Below, in pieces: positions 1 to 8,397 of a DNA stretch of 64,000 nucleotides. How positions within the stretch are numbered: the stretch's first letter is position 1; each line of letters opens with the position of its first letter. Source of the DNA: UKL13-3 sp040387195 (GTDB taxonomy: Bacteria; Bacteroidota; Bacteroidia; UKL13-3); NCBI GenBank assembly GCA_040387195.1, contig JAZKEF010000011.1:248001-312000 (forward strand), given 5' to 3'. The notes under the pieces were generated by a model that was not told the DNA's origin, did not search any database, and saw only the letters and a list, made by a program, of their open reading frames with translations. Made by a program: the position numbers and the translations under genes.

Positions 1-1236
1 AAAACTTCGGCCGAAAAATTGCAGATGAAAGGTGAAACCATTGATGTAAACAATATCGAAAAAGTGGTTAGAAACACCTTGGGGAAATCAGGTGAACAAA
101 TTAAAAAAAGTGCTGCTGCTGCCTCTCAGAATATTGGTCAGGTAGGTAGTACACTTACCCAAATACTGCGCACCTTGTTTAATCTGGCAGGTAAGTTAAT
201 CGGAGCTGCATTTTTATTAATCTCCGTCTTTGTTATCGGAACAGTTGTGTTCTTATGGAACTATTCATTCTCCGATATTCTGGCTAAACTAGATGTAACA
301 TCTTACTACAGTTATTTCCAATGGGGTTTTGGACTATTTGCATTTTCGGTTGCGGCCCTCATTATGCTGATAGGAGTGAAGATGATGTTTCATTCCCGCA
401 TCAAGATAAGGTTGGTAGCCTTGTTGCTCATTACAACCATGGTTATCGGCCTGGGTCTGTTGGTTAATTTCGGGTTGTTGTACAGGGAGGGTGTGGCAAA
501 TAAAGAGGTTGTGAAAGTACCGGTTTTATCAGCTGTTTGTCCGGATACATTGTATATCAAAACAACCGAAGTGTTGGATGAAGATGAAACAGAGGAAATA
601 CGGATCAATACCAATAACGGAGACAATACCTTTAAGATGTCGTATACCAAAGACCTTATAAAGGTGTTTTATAACACACATCTTTCGGTGAAGGCAAGTA
701 AAAATGATAGTCTGCAGCTAACTGTATTAAAGTCGGCAAGAGGAGAAACAGAATCCAGCGCGCATGAAAATGCCTCGAAAATCAACTTTGCGCATACACT
801 TGCCGGTAATGTATTAACCATCGACAGGGGAGTTGTGCTGGATGTGAATGCCCCTTTTAAGTTTCAACAAATCTTTGCAAAGCTTAGGGTGCCTGTTGGA
901 ACAATCATCATCGTTGATAAAACGATCATGAAAATGATCAATGCTTCGTATGAAGAGGATTTTGATATGGGAGAAACCTTTAAAATGACAGCTAAAGGAT
1001 TAAAATGTATGGATTGCATCGATACAGTGGATGATGACGAGGATGTAAATATTGAATGGAACATGGATGATGAAAACGGTGATATGAATATCCGCATTGG
1101 CAAAAAGGAGAAAGAAACCAACACGGAAACCGAAATAATCAAAGATGGTGATAAAACCATAAAAGTTGAAAAGAGGGAGATTGGACCGGTTACTATCACT
1201 ACTGAAACCGAAAAGGATGCGAAAGAAGAGCGCTAA
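1..1236 (+). CDS. PspC-domain-like membrane protein, 3' part (5' end outside window)
   Basis: The frame is open from base 1 with no convincing start, so the N-terminus lies upstream. The visible part begins with AEKLQMKGE..IDVNNIEK, a linker I know from Bacteroidota PspC-domain proteins, where it follows an N-terminal PspC domain. Three hydrophobic segments follow at roughly residues 55-80, 95-118 and 130-153 of the visible protein. Next comes a soluble, probably periplasmic, domain of about 240 residues with a CMDC motif and a very acidic, then charged, C-terminal tail. In the family such proteins are thought to act in envelope stress sensing, but nothing here shows a partner. An upstream PadR-type regulator is common for such genes and would lie outside the window. 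The family call is fairly secure; the function is not. Confidence 0.75.
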   Translation, partial: KTSAEKLQMKGETIDVNNIEKVVRNTLGKSGEQIKKSAAAASQNIGQVGSTLTQILRTLFNLAGKLIGAAFLLISVFVIGTVVFLWNYSFSDILAKLDVTSYYSYFQWGFGLFAFSVAALIMLIGVKMMFHSRIKIRLVALLLITTMVIGLGLLVNFGLLYREGVANKEVVKVPVLSAVCPDTLYIKTTEVLDEDETEEIRINTNNGDNTFKMSYTKDLIKVFYNTHLSVKASKNDSLQLTVLKSARGETESSAHENASKINFAHTLAGNVLTIDRGVVLDVNAPFKFQQIFAKLRVPVGTIIIVDKTIMKMINASYEEDFDMGETFKMTAKGLKCMDCIDTVDDDEDVNIEWNMDDENGDMNIRIGKKEKETNTETEIIKDGDKTIKVEKREIGPVTITTETEKDAKEER

Positions 1237-1339
1237 CAGGTTGATTATATTGATGCTTACAAAAACATGGGGCAAAACTTGTAATTGACAGTAAAAACGC
1301 ATTATTTGCCACCACACAGTTGTCAGGAATAACACGATA

Positions 1340-1720
1340 ATGACCAAGAAGAAAAAAATAAGATTAGAATTCCCAATCAAGGCTTCACCGTCTATGTTAT
1401 ATAATTATATCAGCACACCTTCAGGATTATCGCAGTGGTTTTCCGATGATGTAGATATTTATAACAACTTCTATAAGTTTAAGTGGGGAAAAGATGAGCA
1501 GGTTGCTGAGGTTCTTAGAAAAACAGCTAACAAAGCCATCAAGTTTAAGTGGAGAGACAGTGCCGAGGAAGAGTTTTTTGAGTTTGAAATTGTTCAGGAT
1601 GAACTCACGGATGATGTGGCCTTGGTAATTACAGATTTTGTAGATACCAATGAAGAGAAAAACGCATCCCAACTTTGGGATAGTCAGATACACGAATTAA
1701 AAATGAATATAGGAGCCTAA
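1340..1720 (+). CDS. START-like (SRPBCC/AHSA1-type) domain protein
   Basis: A 126-residue soluble protein with the layout of Bacteroidota START-like proteins. It has a basic N-terminus (TKKKK), a short helix region around SPSMLYNYISTP, then GLSQWFSDDV and alternating strands ending in a long C-terminal helix (residues about 105-126). The W-F-x-D-D-V segment is characteristic of AHSA1-related helix-grip folds that bind hydrophobic ligands. There is no signal peptide, so it is cytoplasmic. The ATG at 1340 has no strong Shine-Dalgarno site. Its stop overlaps the stop of the convergent gene by 4 bases, and a shared terminator hairpin lies over both ends. The ligand and role are unknown. Confidence 0.8.
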   Translation: MTKKKKIRLEFPIKASPSMLYNYISTPSGLSQWFSDDVDIYNNFYKFKWGKDEQVAEVLRKTANKAIKFKWRDSAEEEFFEFEIVQDELTDDVALVITDFVDTNEEKNASQLWDSQIHELKMNIGA

Positions 1721-1734
1721 TCAGCTCCTTTTTT
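1711..1734. terminator. Shared bidirectional terminator
   Basis: AGGAGC and GCTCCT form a 6-bp perfect stem around a 7-base loop. It is followed by a run of seven T on the plus strand and a T-rich stretch (ATTTTTA) on the minus strand. It covers the overlapping stop codons of the START-like gene (+) and the conserved hypothetical gene (-), so both transcripts probably end here. Confidence 0.7.
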
Positions 1735-2316
1735 TATGCTTAATGAGGTGAGCCACTCTGTATAAATAGCATCCACCAGCTTAGGTAATTCGGCATATTT
1801 ACGTAAAGCAATTTTACGCGAAAGCTTAAGGTAGGTATGGGATTGAACAACCGACTTGATCTCGTCTTCGCTAAGGGCTGAACACTTAGTGAATGCTGGT
1901 GAATCCAAGTCTTGTTCCCATAAATCACTTCCATTCAGGAGATAGGTTTTCCGAAGTTTACGAATGCCCTTATATTCCTGATGTGCACTCAGGTTATCTG
2001 TCCGGATAATCAGGTTACAGGTAATATAATGTCCCCACCAAAACATAGTGCGCAACACGAAATTCACTTGGGGGCCTTTTATCTGGGGGGTATCCAGCAC
2101 CATATATGGCATTCCTTTATACTGTTCACCTTTGGTTATTTTAAATTGCCTGCTTGCGGTAAGTTCCTGGTAGGCTAGGTTTTGGTTTAATTTTTGACCG
2201 CATGCCGTAAACAATTGCTGCAGTTTAAGCATCACGGATTGTTTCGTTTGCGGATATATTGTATCCGAAGCAACATCCAGTTCATGTTTTGTCAGTTTAA
2301 TTGTCGATTTTCGCAT
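1717..2316 (-). CDS. conserved hypothetical protein
   Basis: A 199-residue protein with no signal peptide, no membrane segment and no motif I can tie to a family. It is mixed alpha/beta in appearance, with a central stretch of aromatic residues (FVLRTMFWWGHYITCNLII, residues about 86-104) that reads like a beta strand core rather than a membrane helix. The C-terminal 70 residues look helical and charged. The ATG at 2316 is only 22 bases from the divergently read permease start, so the two genes must share a very compact promoter region, or one of them is transcribed from inside the other. Function unknown. Confidence 0.7.
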   Translation of the reverse strand: MRKSTIKLTKHELDVASDTIYPQTKQSVMLKLQQLFTACGQKLNQNLAYQELTASRQFKITKGEQYKGMPYMVLDTPQIKGPQVNFVLRTMFWWGHYITCNLIIRTDNLSAHQEYKGIRKLRKTYLLNGSDLWEQDLDSPAFTKCSALSEDEIKSVVQSHTYLKLSRKIALRKYAELPKLVDAIYTEWLTSLSIKKGAD

Positions 2317-2338
2317 CTCTTAAAAAAGACCAATATCA

Positions 2339-3766
2339 TTGAAAAAACTCAATAAACTTATCACGTTTCAGTTTTTCCAAACATTTCTCCCCACGTTTTT
2401 TGTGGTGTTGTTTATTCTCCTGATGCAGTTCATCTGGTTGTATATTGATGATTTGGCTGGTAAAGGACTCACATGGGGCACCATTGCACAACTCATGTTC
2501 TATTTTTCGGCTAGTATTATTCCGTTGGCATTGCCGCTATCTATTTTGCTGGCTTCTATCATGACTTTCGGAAACCTTGGCGAAACATATGAACTTATTG
2601 CCGCCAAAGCTGCCGGGATATCCATTTGGCGCATCTTCAGGCCCATGTTTTACCTCATGATTTTGCTGAGTATTTTCGGCTTTTTTGTATCCAATATTCT
2701 CATTCCCAAAGCAACCCTTAAATACAAAGCGCTGCTCTACGATATCAAACAGCAAAAGCCGGCATTGCTAATTAAGGAAGGTGTTTTTTACAATGGAATT
2801 GAGGGCATCAGCATGAGGGTGGGGAAAAAGGATCCTGTCACCAATGAATTAAAGGATGTTATTATATATGATAACAGGGCACTTGGTGGACATGCAGTGA
2901 TTGTTACAGCCGAAACCGGAACTATGCATATGAGTGCCGATGAAAGGTATTTGTTTTTTACATTATACAATGGAGCGAGGTATGAGGAAATGGATAAACA
3001 GCAGGGTTATGAACGAACGCAACCTCATTCCATGCTGAGTTTTGCCGAAGAAGAAATTGTTTTTGATATGTACACCTTTAACCTCAACCGTACGGATGAG
3101 AGTTTGTTTAAAGATGGATACCAGATCCTCAATGTACTTCAACTGCAGCACAAAATAGATTCATTGCAAGGTCTCGTATCAATGCGCAAAACAACACCTA
3201 ACCATTATTATAATTTGTACCTCAGGTTGAATGATTCATTGTATGGGAAATATATACCGCAACCGGTAGTGCTTGCCCATAACGATCTGATGGCGGCCGT
3301 TCCGCAGAACAAACAAATGATTGTAAGCAATGCATTAAACAATGCACGTACCGTAAAATCCGTAATTGATTATGCGTCAAATGACGTTGTTGATATCGAG
3401 AAACTCTCGGTGAGGTATACTATTGAGTGGCATAAAAAATACACATTGTCGATAGCCTGTTTTATCATGTTTTTTATCGGAGCCCCCCTCGGAAGCATTA
3501 TCCGCAAAGGAGGTTTTGGTATGCCTGTGGTTATTTCGGTGGTATTGTATATTGTATTTCATATCATATCGATAACAGGAGAGAAGATGGCCAAAACAGG
3601 AGCGGCAACACCTCCATCAGGAATGTGGCTTGCCATTATGGTTTTGGCTCCGGTTGGAATTTTCCTAACCTATCAGGCTGCAAACGATTCGGGATTGTTT
3701 GATAAATCGGCCTGGGTAAAACTAGGCAACCGCATTGTTGGACGATTTAAAAAGAAAACCGCCTGA
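2339..3766 (+). CDS. LptF/LptG family lipopolysaccharide export permease
   Basis: A 475-residue inner-membrane protein of the YjgP/YjgQ (LptF/LptG) family, which with LptB extracts LPS from the inner membrane and passes it to the LptC/LptA bridge. It shows the family layout: three N-terminal membrane helices (about 15-36, 55-80, 98-122), a long periplasmic beta-jellyroll region (about 125-360), then three C-terminal helices (about 368-450) introduced by the typical HKKYTLSIACFIMFFIGAPLG. The start is a TTG at 2339; no upstream ATG is possible, and the N-terminus MKKLNKL fits the family. The glycosyltransferase gene starts 6 bases after its stop, suggesting a co-transcribed envelope unit. LptF and LptG cannot be told apart here. 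Confidence 0.88.
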   Translation: MKKLNKLITFQFFQTFLPTFFVVLFILLMQFIWLYIDDLAGKGLTWGTIAQLMFYFSASIIPLALPLSILLASIMTFGNLGETYELIAAKAAGISIWRIFRPMFYLMILLSIFGFFVSNILIPKATLKYKALLYDIKQQKPALLIKEGVFYNGIEGISMRVGKKDPVTNELKDVIIYDNRALGGHAVIVTAETGTMHMSADERYLFFTLYNGARYEEMDKQQGYERTQPHSMLSFAEEEIVFDMYTFNLNRTDESLFKDGYQILNVLQLQHKIDSLQGLVSMRKTTPNHYYNLYLRLNDSLYGKYIPQPVVLAHNDLMAAVPQNKQMIVSNALNNARTVKSVIDYASNDVVDIEKLSVRYTIEWHKKYTLSIACFIMFFIGAPLGSIIRKGGFGMPVVISVVLYIVFHIISITGEKMAKTGAATPPSGMWLAIMVLAPVGIFLTYQAANDSGLFDKSAWVKLGNRIVGRFKKKTA

Positions 3767-3772
3767 GACCCT

Positions 3773-4984
3773 ATGCGCATTCTTCAACTGATCAACCGAG
3801 TTCCATGGCCCCTAAAAGATGGTGGCTCCATTGGTTATTACAATTTTATTAAAGGATACCACGATGCGGGTTGCTCGGTGGATGTGGCAGCACTCAATAC
3901 ATCAAAACATTATGTGAACATGCAAGCTATTCCACCCGACCTATCAGCGATTGCCGATTGGCATACCGTGAATATAGATAATAGGGTGAAGGTAGTGGAT
4001 GCTTTTTTGAACCTGTTTTCAACCAAATCGTATCATGTTGAACGTTTTATTTCAACCGAGTTTGAAGGAATGCTCACTCAATTGTTACAGGCTAAACAGT
4101 TTGACGTTGTTATTTTTGAAAGCCTGTTTACAACACCTTATATTAATGTCGTTCGTAACAATAGTAAAGCCTTACTCGTATTGCGACACCATAATGTGGA
4201 GCATGAGATCTGGGAATCGCTGGCACTTCAAACACGCAATCCTGTTAAGAAATGGTATGTTTCGTTATTGGCCAAACGCCTCAAAAAATTTGAATTCAAA
4301 CAATTGAATGTTGTTGATATATCTACCTGTGTAACGCAGCAGGATGCAGAAACATTCAGGGGTATGGGATGCACCATTCCAATTCATGTTATCCCGGCAT
4401 CGGTTGATAACCATTTACTTGAAATACCACTGCAAAAAATAGAGACTCCTTCATTGTTTCATATCGGCTCGATGGAATGGGAACCCAATGTACATGCCAT
4501 GCGTTGGTTCATTGATGAGGTATGGAAGCAATTGTCTGTTCAATTCCCCTCGCTGCAATTCCATATTGCAGGTAGGGGGATGTCAGATGCTTTTAAGCAA
4601 CTTACGGCTCCAAATTTAGTGATTGAAGGAGAGGTGGAAGATGCAGTTTTGTTCATGCGTTCAAAACAAATAATGGTGGTTCCGCTGTTTTCAGGTAGTG
4701 GGATTAGGGTAAAGATATTGGAAGGAATGGCTTTAGGGAAAGCGATTGTGGCTACTAGTCTTGGCGCACAGGGGATTGCCTGCGAGCATAACAAAAATAT
4801 CCTGATAGCCAATACTGCAGATGAGTTTTGTCAGTGTATCGGACAATTGCTGAACAATCCCGTACTTTGCGAAACACTTGGCAAGGAGGCCCGTAAACTG
4901 GTGGTTGAAAAATATTCCAACACAAAAATAGCGGCTGACGTGTTAACGTTCTACAGGCAGCAATCCAAACATAAAGGAGTTTGA
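3773..4984 (+). CDS. group 1 (GT4-like) glycosyltransferase
   Basis: A 403-residue GT-B type glycosyltransferase. The N-terminal Rossmann half starts with MRILQLINRVPWPLKDGGS, including the G-G/S loop that binds the acceptor side. The C-terminal donor-binding half has GSMEWEPNVHAMRWF, then SGSGIRVKILEGMALGK, the conserved E-x7-E-like region that contacts the nucleotide sugar. It probably transfers a sugar to a cell-surface glycan; the substrate cannot be inferred. It lies directly downstream of the LPS-export permease (6-base gap), which is consistent with a role in LPS or another surface polysaccharide. Confidence 0.85.
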   Translation: MRILQLINRVPWPLKDGGSIGYYNFIKGYHDAGCSVDVAALNTSKHYVNMQAIPPDLSAIADWHTVNIDNRVKVVDAFLNLFSTKSYHVERFISTEFEGMLTQLLQAKQFDVVIFESLFTTPYINVVRNNSKALLVLRHHNVEHEIWESLALQTRNPVKKWYVSLLAKRLKKFEFKQLNVVDISTCVTQQDAETFRGMGCTIPIHVIPASVDNHLLEIPLQKIETPSLFHIGSMEWEPNVHAMRWFIDEVWKQLSVQFPSLQFHIAGRGMSDAFKQLTAPNLVIEGEVEDAVLFMRSKQIMVVPLFSGSGIRVKILEGMALGKAIVATSLGAQGIACEHNKNILIANTADEFCQCIGQLLNNPVLCETLGKEARKLVVEKYSNTKIAADVLTFYRQQSKHKGV

Positions 4985-5003
4985 GGTTTTGTATATTTGA
5001 ATC

Positions 5004-5156
5004 ATGGAAAAAGGGACCGTAAAGTTATTGGAAACAGAACAAGAGAAATTCCTCATGAGGATGAAAATGACTTATGAAGAACGTTTTCGTGCATTTATGA
5101 AAGCCACCCGTTTTAAAGCCAAATTGAAACAAGCAACCATCATTAAACCAAACTAG
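5004..5156 (+). CDS. small basic protein paired with nucleotidyltransferase
   Basis: A 50-residue reading frame with an ATG at 5004 and a TAG at 5154-5156. It is rich in Lys/Arg and Met, with a predicted helix through KMTYEERFRAFMKATRFKAK (residues about 21-40). Its stop is 2 bases before the ATG of the nucleotidyltransferase gene, so the two are almost certainly co-transcribed. I recall similar short proteins with a (M)TYEERF core directly upstream of such nucleotidyltransferases in other Bacteroidota. That is memory, not a search. It could be an antitoxin-like or regulatory partner; no function is established. Confidence 0.6.
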   Translation: MEKGTVKLLETEQEKFLMRMKMTYEERFRAFMKATRFKAKLKQATIIKPN

Positions 5157-5158
5157 GA

Positions 5159-5638
5159 ATGGATATTAGTGACGAAGAGATTATCGAATTTTGGAAACGC
5201 TTGTACGATTCGCAAGTTGAATATATTATGGTAGGAGGGTTTGCGGTGATGTTACATGGAGGAACGCGAACAACAGAAGATATTGACATTTGGATTAAAG
5301 ATACAGTTGAAAATCGCAGAAAACTAAAAACAGTTTTTGAGTTGTATGGTTATCCTGATTCTATCAATTTTGAAACAATGCAATTTGTGCCGGGTTGGAC
5401 AACCTTATATATCTCAAGTGGAATAGAGCTTGATGTAATGACTAAACTTTCAGGTTTTGAACAGGAACGTTTTGATGAATGTAGAGAGATGAGCTATAAG
5501 GCCGTAATAGACGGAATAGAGATTCCATTTTTACACATCAATCATCTAATACACGAAAAGGCAAAGGTTGCCCGTCCAAAGGATTTAATAGATTTAGAAG
5601 AACTTGAACGAATCAAGAAATACCAAGAAAAAAACTAA
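5159..5638 (+). CDS. nucleotidyltransferase-fold protein (DUF6036/AbiEii-like)
   Basis: A 159-residue soluble protein of the minimal nucleotidyltransferase fold. The signature is VGGFAVMLHGGTRTTEDIDIWI (residues about 23-44): a GG loop followed by the D-x-D metal-binding pair. A third acidic residue is likely in the strand IELDVM (about 98-103). The C-terminus (EKAKVARPKDLIDLEELER) matches the helix seen in AbiEii/DUF6036 proteins. Some relatives are toxins of toxin-antitoxin or abortive-infection pairs, while others are of unknown role. Context: preceded by a 50-residue partner gene and followed 3 bases later by ribBA, so it may just ride in the ribBA operon. Confidence 0.75.
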   Translation: MDISDEEIIEFWKRLYDSQVEYIMVGGFAVMLHGGTRTTEDIDIWIKDTVENRRKLKTVFELYGYPDSINFETMQFVPGWTTLYISSGIELDVMTKLSGFEQERFDECREMSYKAVIDGIEIPFLHINHLIHEKAKVARPKDLIDLEELERIKKYQEKN

Positions 5639-5641
5639 CAA

Positions 5642-6841
5642 ATGAGTTTCCAATTTAATACCATAGAAGAGGCAGTAGAAGATATCCGCAACGGTAAAGT
5701 TGTGATTGTAGTGGATGATGAGGATCGTGAGAATGAAGGCGATTTTTTAACAGCTGCCCGCAATGTAACACCTGAGATCATCAACTTCATGGCCACCCAT
5801 GGTCGCGGGTTGATTTGCACTCCCATTACTCCGCAACGTTGCGATGAGTTGGGGTTGGACCTGATGGTAAGTGATAACAATGCGGTACACGAAACCGCAT
5901 TTACAGTATCCATAGATTTATTAGGTAAGGGATGTACAACAGGGATTTCGGCACACGACAGAGCCAAAACCGTTCAGGCATTAATTGACCCCGATACAAA
6001 ACCTGAAGAACTAGGGAAACCGGGACATATCTTCCCGCTAAAGGCACAGGCTGATGGAGTATTGCGCAGAGCGGGACATACCGAAGCGGCTATCGACCTT
6101 GCTCGTTTAGCGGGTTTTGAACCGGCAGGTTGTATTGTGGAGATTTTAAATGAAGATGGATCGATGGCACGTTTGCCCGACCTCATAAAAGTAGCCGAGC
6201 GTTTTCAATTGAAGCTTGTTACCATTAAGGATTTGATTGAATACCGTTTGCAAAAGGAATCGTTGGTGCGCAGGATCATCTCGGTTGAAATGCCCACCAA
6301 ACATGGCGATTTCGAACTGATTGCATTCGAGCAAAAAGATACAGGACAAGAACACCTGGCTTTGGTGAAAGGTACATGGGAACCGGGTGAAGCAGTATTG
6401 GTCCGTGTTCATTCATCATGCGTAACCGGTGATATCTTTCATAGCATGCGCTGCGATTGTGGCGACCAGTTGCAAAAAGCCATGGAAATGATCGAAGAAG
6501 AAGGCCGGGGGGTGGTGATATACATCAACCAGGAAGGTAGAGGCATTGGACTTATTAATAAACTGAAAGCATATAAATTACAGGAACAAGGTTTGGATAC
6601 CGTGGATGCCAACGTACAATTAGGGTTTAAACCCGATGAGCGTGATTATGGCGTGGGTGCACAAATGTTGCGTGATATCGGAGTGCACAAAATGCGCTTA
6701 ATGACCAATAATCCAACTAAACGTGCGGGTTTGATCGGTTACGGATTGGAGATCGTAGAAAACGTTGCAATCAGGGTAGCATCTAATCCGCACAATAAAA
6801 AATATATTGAAACCAAGAAGTCAAGGATGGGACATGATTAG
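5642..6841 (+). CDS. ribBA: bifunctional DHBP synthase / GTP cyclohydrolase II
   Basis: A 399-residue two-domain riboflavin-biosynthesis enzyme. The N-terminal half (residues 1 to about 205) is 3,4-dihydroxy-2-butanone 4-phosphate synthase, with the acidic loop DDEDRENEGDF (about 25-35) and the HTEAAIDLARLAG segment. The C-terminal half is GTP cyclohydrolase II, with the zinc-binding HSSCVTGDIFHSMRCDCGDQ (three Cys) and GRGIGLINKLKAYKLQEQG. It supplies both precursors of 6,7-dimethyl-8-ribityllumazine from ribulose 5-phosphate and GTP. All key residues I can check are present and the length is normal. No other rib gene is in the window and no FMN riboswitch is visible upstream. Its ATG is 3 bases after the stop of the nucleotidyltransferase gene. 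Confidence 0.96.
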   Translation: MSFQFNTIEEAVEDIRNGKVVIVVDDEDRENEGDFLTAARNVTPEIINFMATHGRGLICTPITPQRCDELGLDLMVSDNNAVHETAFTVSIDLLGKGCTTGISAHDRAKTVQALIDPDTKPEELGKPGHIFPLKAQADGVLRRAGHTEAAIDLARLAGFEPAGCIVEILNEDGSMARLPDLIKVAERFQLKLVTIKDLIEYRLQKESLVRRIISVEMPTKHGDFELIAFEQKDTGQEHLALVKGTWEPGEAVLVRVHSSCVTGDIFHSMRCDCGDQLQKAMEMIEEEGRGVVIYINQEGRGIGLINKLKAYKLQEQGLDTVDANVQLGFKPDERDYGVGAQMLRDIGVHKMRLMTNNPTKRAGLIGYGLEIVENVAIRVASNPHNKKYIETKKSRMGHD

Positions 6842-7175
6842 TGGTGGTTGATAATGTTAATTATGTTGATATGTTATCTGTTAATTGTGTTAATGATGTT
6901 GGTTTGTTAGAATGTAATTGGTTGATAGATCAAATAACGATTCAGCAAGTTCGAGTAGCAGGCGAGGGTTTTGCATGGAGCGTATCTAGAACGGTTTTAT
7001 ATGGAGTAAATCGCAGAGATACAGTTCTTAACTCGGGCCATCCCTCCCGAAAGCTTTCGGGGCAGAATGACATCGCTACTAATCAGAATATAACTAAGAA
7101 CTCTGATCCATCAACTATGAACGGTCACTTGTACAATAAATCTCAATTCGTAAATCTCAAATCTCAAATTCTCCT
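6842..7175. other. intergenic region with degenerate repeats, no gene
   Basis: This 334-base stretch is low in complexity at both ends (gttgataatgttaattatg-type repeats near 6850-6900; AATCTCAA-type repeats near 7141-7172). It has a 16-bp perfect palindrome CCCGAAAGCTTTCGGG at 7046-7061. A reading frame crosses it, but its protein looks random and has no family features, so I do not call a gene. Confidence 0.6.
7046..7061. repeat. 16-bp perfect palindrome (CCCGA...TCGGG family)
   Basis: CCCGAAAGCTTTCGGG reads the same on both strands. Related palindromes with the same CCCGA/TCGGG arms occur at 47749-47762 and 54358-54371, all in intergenic DNA. They look like dispersed short REP-like words rather than terminators, because no T-tract follows. 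Confidence 0.55.
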
Positions 7176-7565
7176 ATGTTATTCCCATTCCAACTAGGTT
7201 CCGTTAAAACTTACACCAAGCTTGTTGAGCAGGCTGATACCGCATCCTTTCAATCGGGTGAGGTGCATCCTGTATATGCTACATTTGCTTTGGGCAGAGA
7301 TGCTGAATGGGCTTGCCGTTTGTTTGTGCTCGAAATGAAGGAAGAAGACGAGGAGGGAATTGGCACTTTTTTGAAGATAGAACATTCTTCTCCGGCACTT
7401 TTGGGATCTACTGTGGTGTTCGAAGCCATGTTGCAATCAGCTATCGGTAATTCTGTAATATGCAGTTTTACAGCTAAGGTGGGCGATAGAGTAGTAGCCT
7501 TTGGCGAAACAGGACAAAAGATTTTAAAGAAAGAGAAATTAAACGCTATTTTTGGCTCGCTTTAA
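7176..7565 (+). CDS. hot-dog fold thioesterase-like protein (FlK-like)
   Basis: A 129-residue protein resembling the fluoroacetyl-CoA thioesterase (FlK)-like branch of the hot-dog fold. HPVYATFALGRDAEWACRLF (residues about 28-47) is the N-terminal helix region where FlK-like proteins carry substrate-contacting residues. GTFLKIEHSSPALLGSTVVFEA then gives the typical H-x-(A/S)-P-x-x-x-G strand-turn, followed by paired strands ending in AFGETGQKIL. It likely hydrolyses a small acyl-CoA thioester, substrate unknown. Its stop overlaps the start of the SDR gene by one base (TAATG), so the two are translationally coupled and may act in one acyl pathway. Confidence 0.65.
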   Translation: MLFPFQLGSVKTYTKLVEQADTASFQSGEVHPVYATFALGRDAEWACRLFVLEMKEEDEEGIGTFLKIEHSSPALLGSTVVFEAMLQSAIGNSVICSFTAKVGDRVVAFGETGQKILKKEKLNAIFGSL

Positions 7566-8362
7566 TGAACAAAATGATCATAAACTTACAAGGAAAAAAT
7601 GCGCTCGTTTGTGGTGCATCAAGAGGAATCGGTAATGCAATTGCCAAACAATTTGCAGCACTGGGAGCCAATGTAACATTGGTTTCGCGCAGCGAATCTA
7701 TTTTGGAACGTATTGTTCGCGATTTGGATACCAGCCTCGGACAACAACACGATTTTATTGCAGCCGATTTTAACAAACCGGATGAACTGAGAGAAAAGCT
7801 GCAGGCCAAAATGAACGAACCTAAAACATTCCATATTCTGGTGAATAATACCGGTGGACCTCCTGCAGGACTGGCTATTGATGCCGAGTTACATGAGTAT
7901 ACAACAGCGTTCACACAACACTTATTGTGCAACCAAGTATTGGTACAAGCTGTGGTGGATGGCATGCGTGCTTCGGGTTACGGACGAATTATCAATATCA
8001 TTTCTACTTCGGTTAAAATTCCGTTGAAAGGCTTAGGTGTGAGCAATAGCATTCGCGGAGCCGTTGGCAACTGGAGCAAAACACTTGCAAATGAATTGGG
8101 CCAATACGGAATTACCGTCAACAATATTCTGCCGGGAGCTACAGCAACCGACAGGCTAACACAGATCATTGAAGGAAAAGCGTCCAAGCAACACCATTCC
8201 ATTGAGGATGTGAGCAAGGAAATGACCGATGAAATTCCATTGGGCCGCTTTGCAAAGCCTGAAGAGCCTGCTTATGCAGCTGCATTCCTTGCCAGCGAAT
8301 ATGCTGCTTATATTACCGGAATTAATGTTCCAGTAGATGGTGGACGTACCGGAAATCTCTAA
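7565..8362 (+). CDS. SDR family oxidoreductase lacking the canonical Tyr/Lys pair
   Basis: A 265-residue Rossmann-fold short-chain dehydrogenase/reductase. The nucleotide-binding motif is GASRGIG (about residues 19-25), the structural NNTGG motif is near residue 94-98, and the C-terminus ends with GINVPVDGGR as in FabG-like enzymes. Where the family normally has YxxxK, this protein reads GLGVSNSIRGAVGNWSKTL, so the catalytic Tyr and Lys are replaced by Ser and Arg. I know a subclass with this SN..R.AV pattern, so it is probably a real divergent clade and not a mutation. The ATG at 7565 overlaps the upstream thioesterase stop; a second in-frame ATG is at 7574. A cytoplasmic NAD(P)-binding protein of unknown substrate. 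Confidence 0.82.
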   Translation: MNKMIINLQGKNALVCGASRGIGNAIAKQFAALGANVTLVSRSESILERIVRDLDTSLGQQHDFIAADFNKPDELREKLQAKMNEPKTFHILVNNTGGPPAGLAIDAELHEYTTAFTQHLLCNQVLVQAVVDGMRASGYGRIINIISTSVKIPLKGLGVSNSIRGAVGNWSKTLANELGQYGITVNNILPGATATDRLTQIIEGKASKQHHSIEDVSKEMTDEIPLGRFAKPEEPAYAAAFLASEYAAYITGINVPVDGGRTGNL

Positions 8363-8397
8363 TTTTACTTAACCCAAATAAACATTAATAATAACAC

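Noticed and set aside
6841..7197. 118-codon open frame after ribBA
   Set aside because: It starts inside the ribBA stop region, crosses AT-rich simple repeats and a palindrome, has no recognisable protein features, and overlaps the start of the thioesterase gene.
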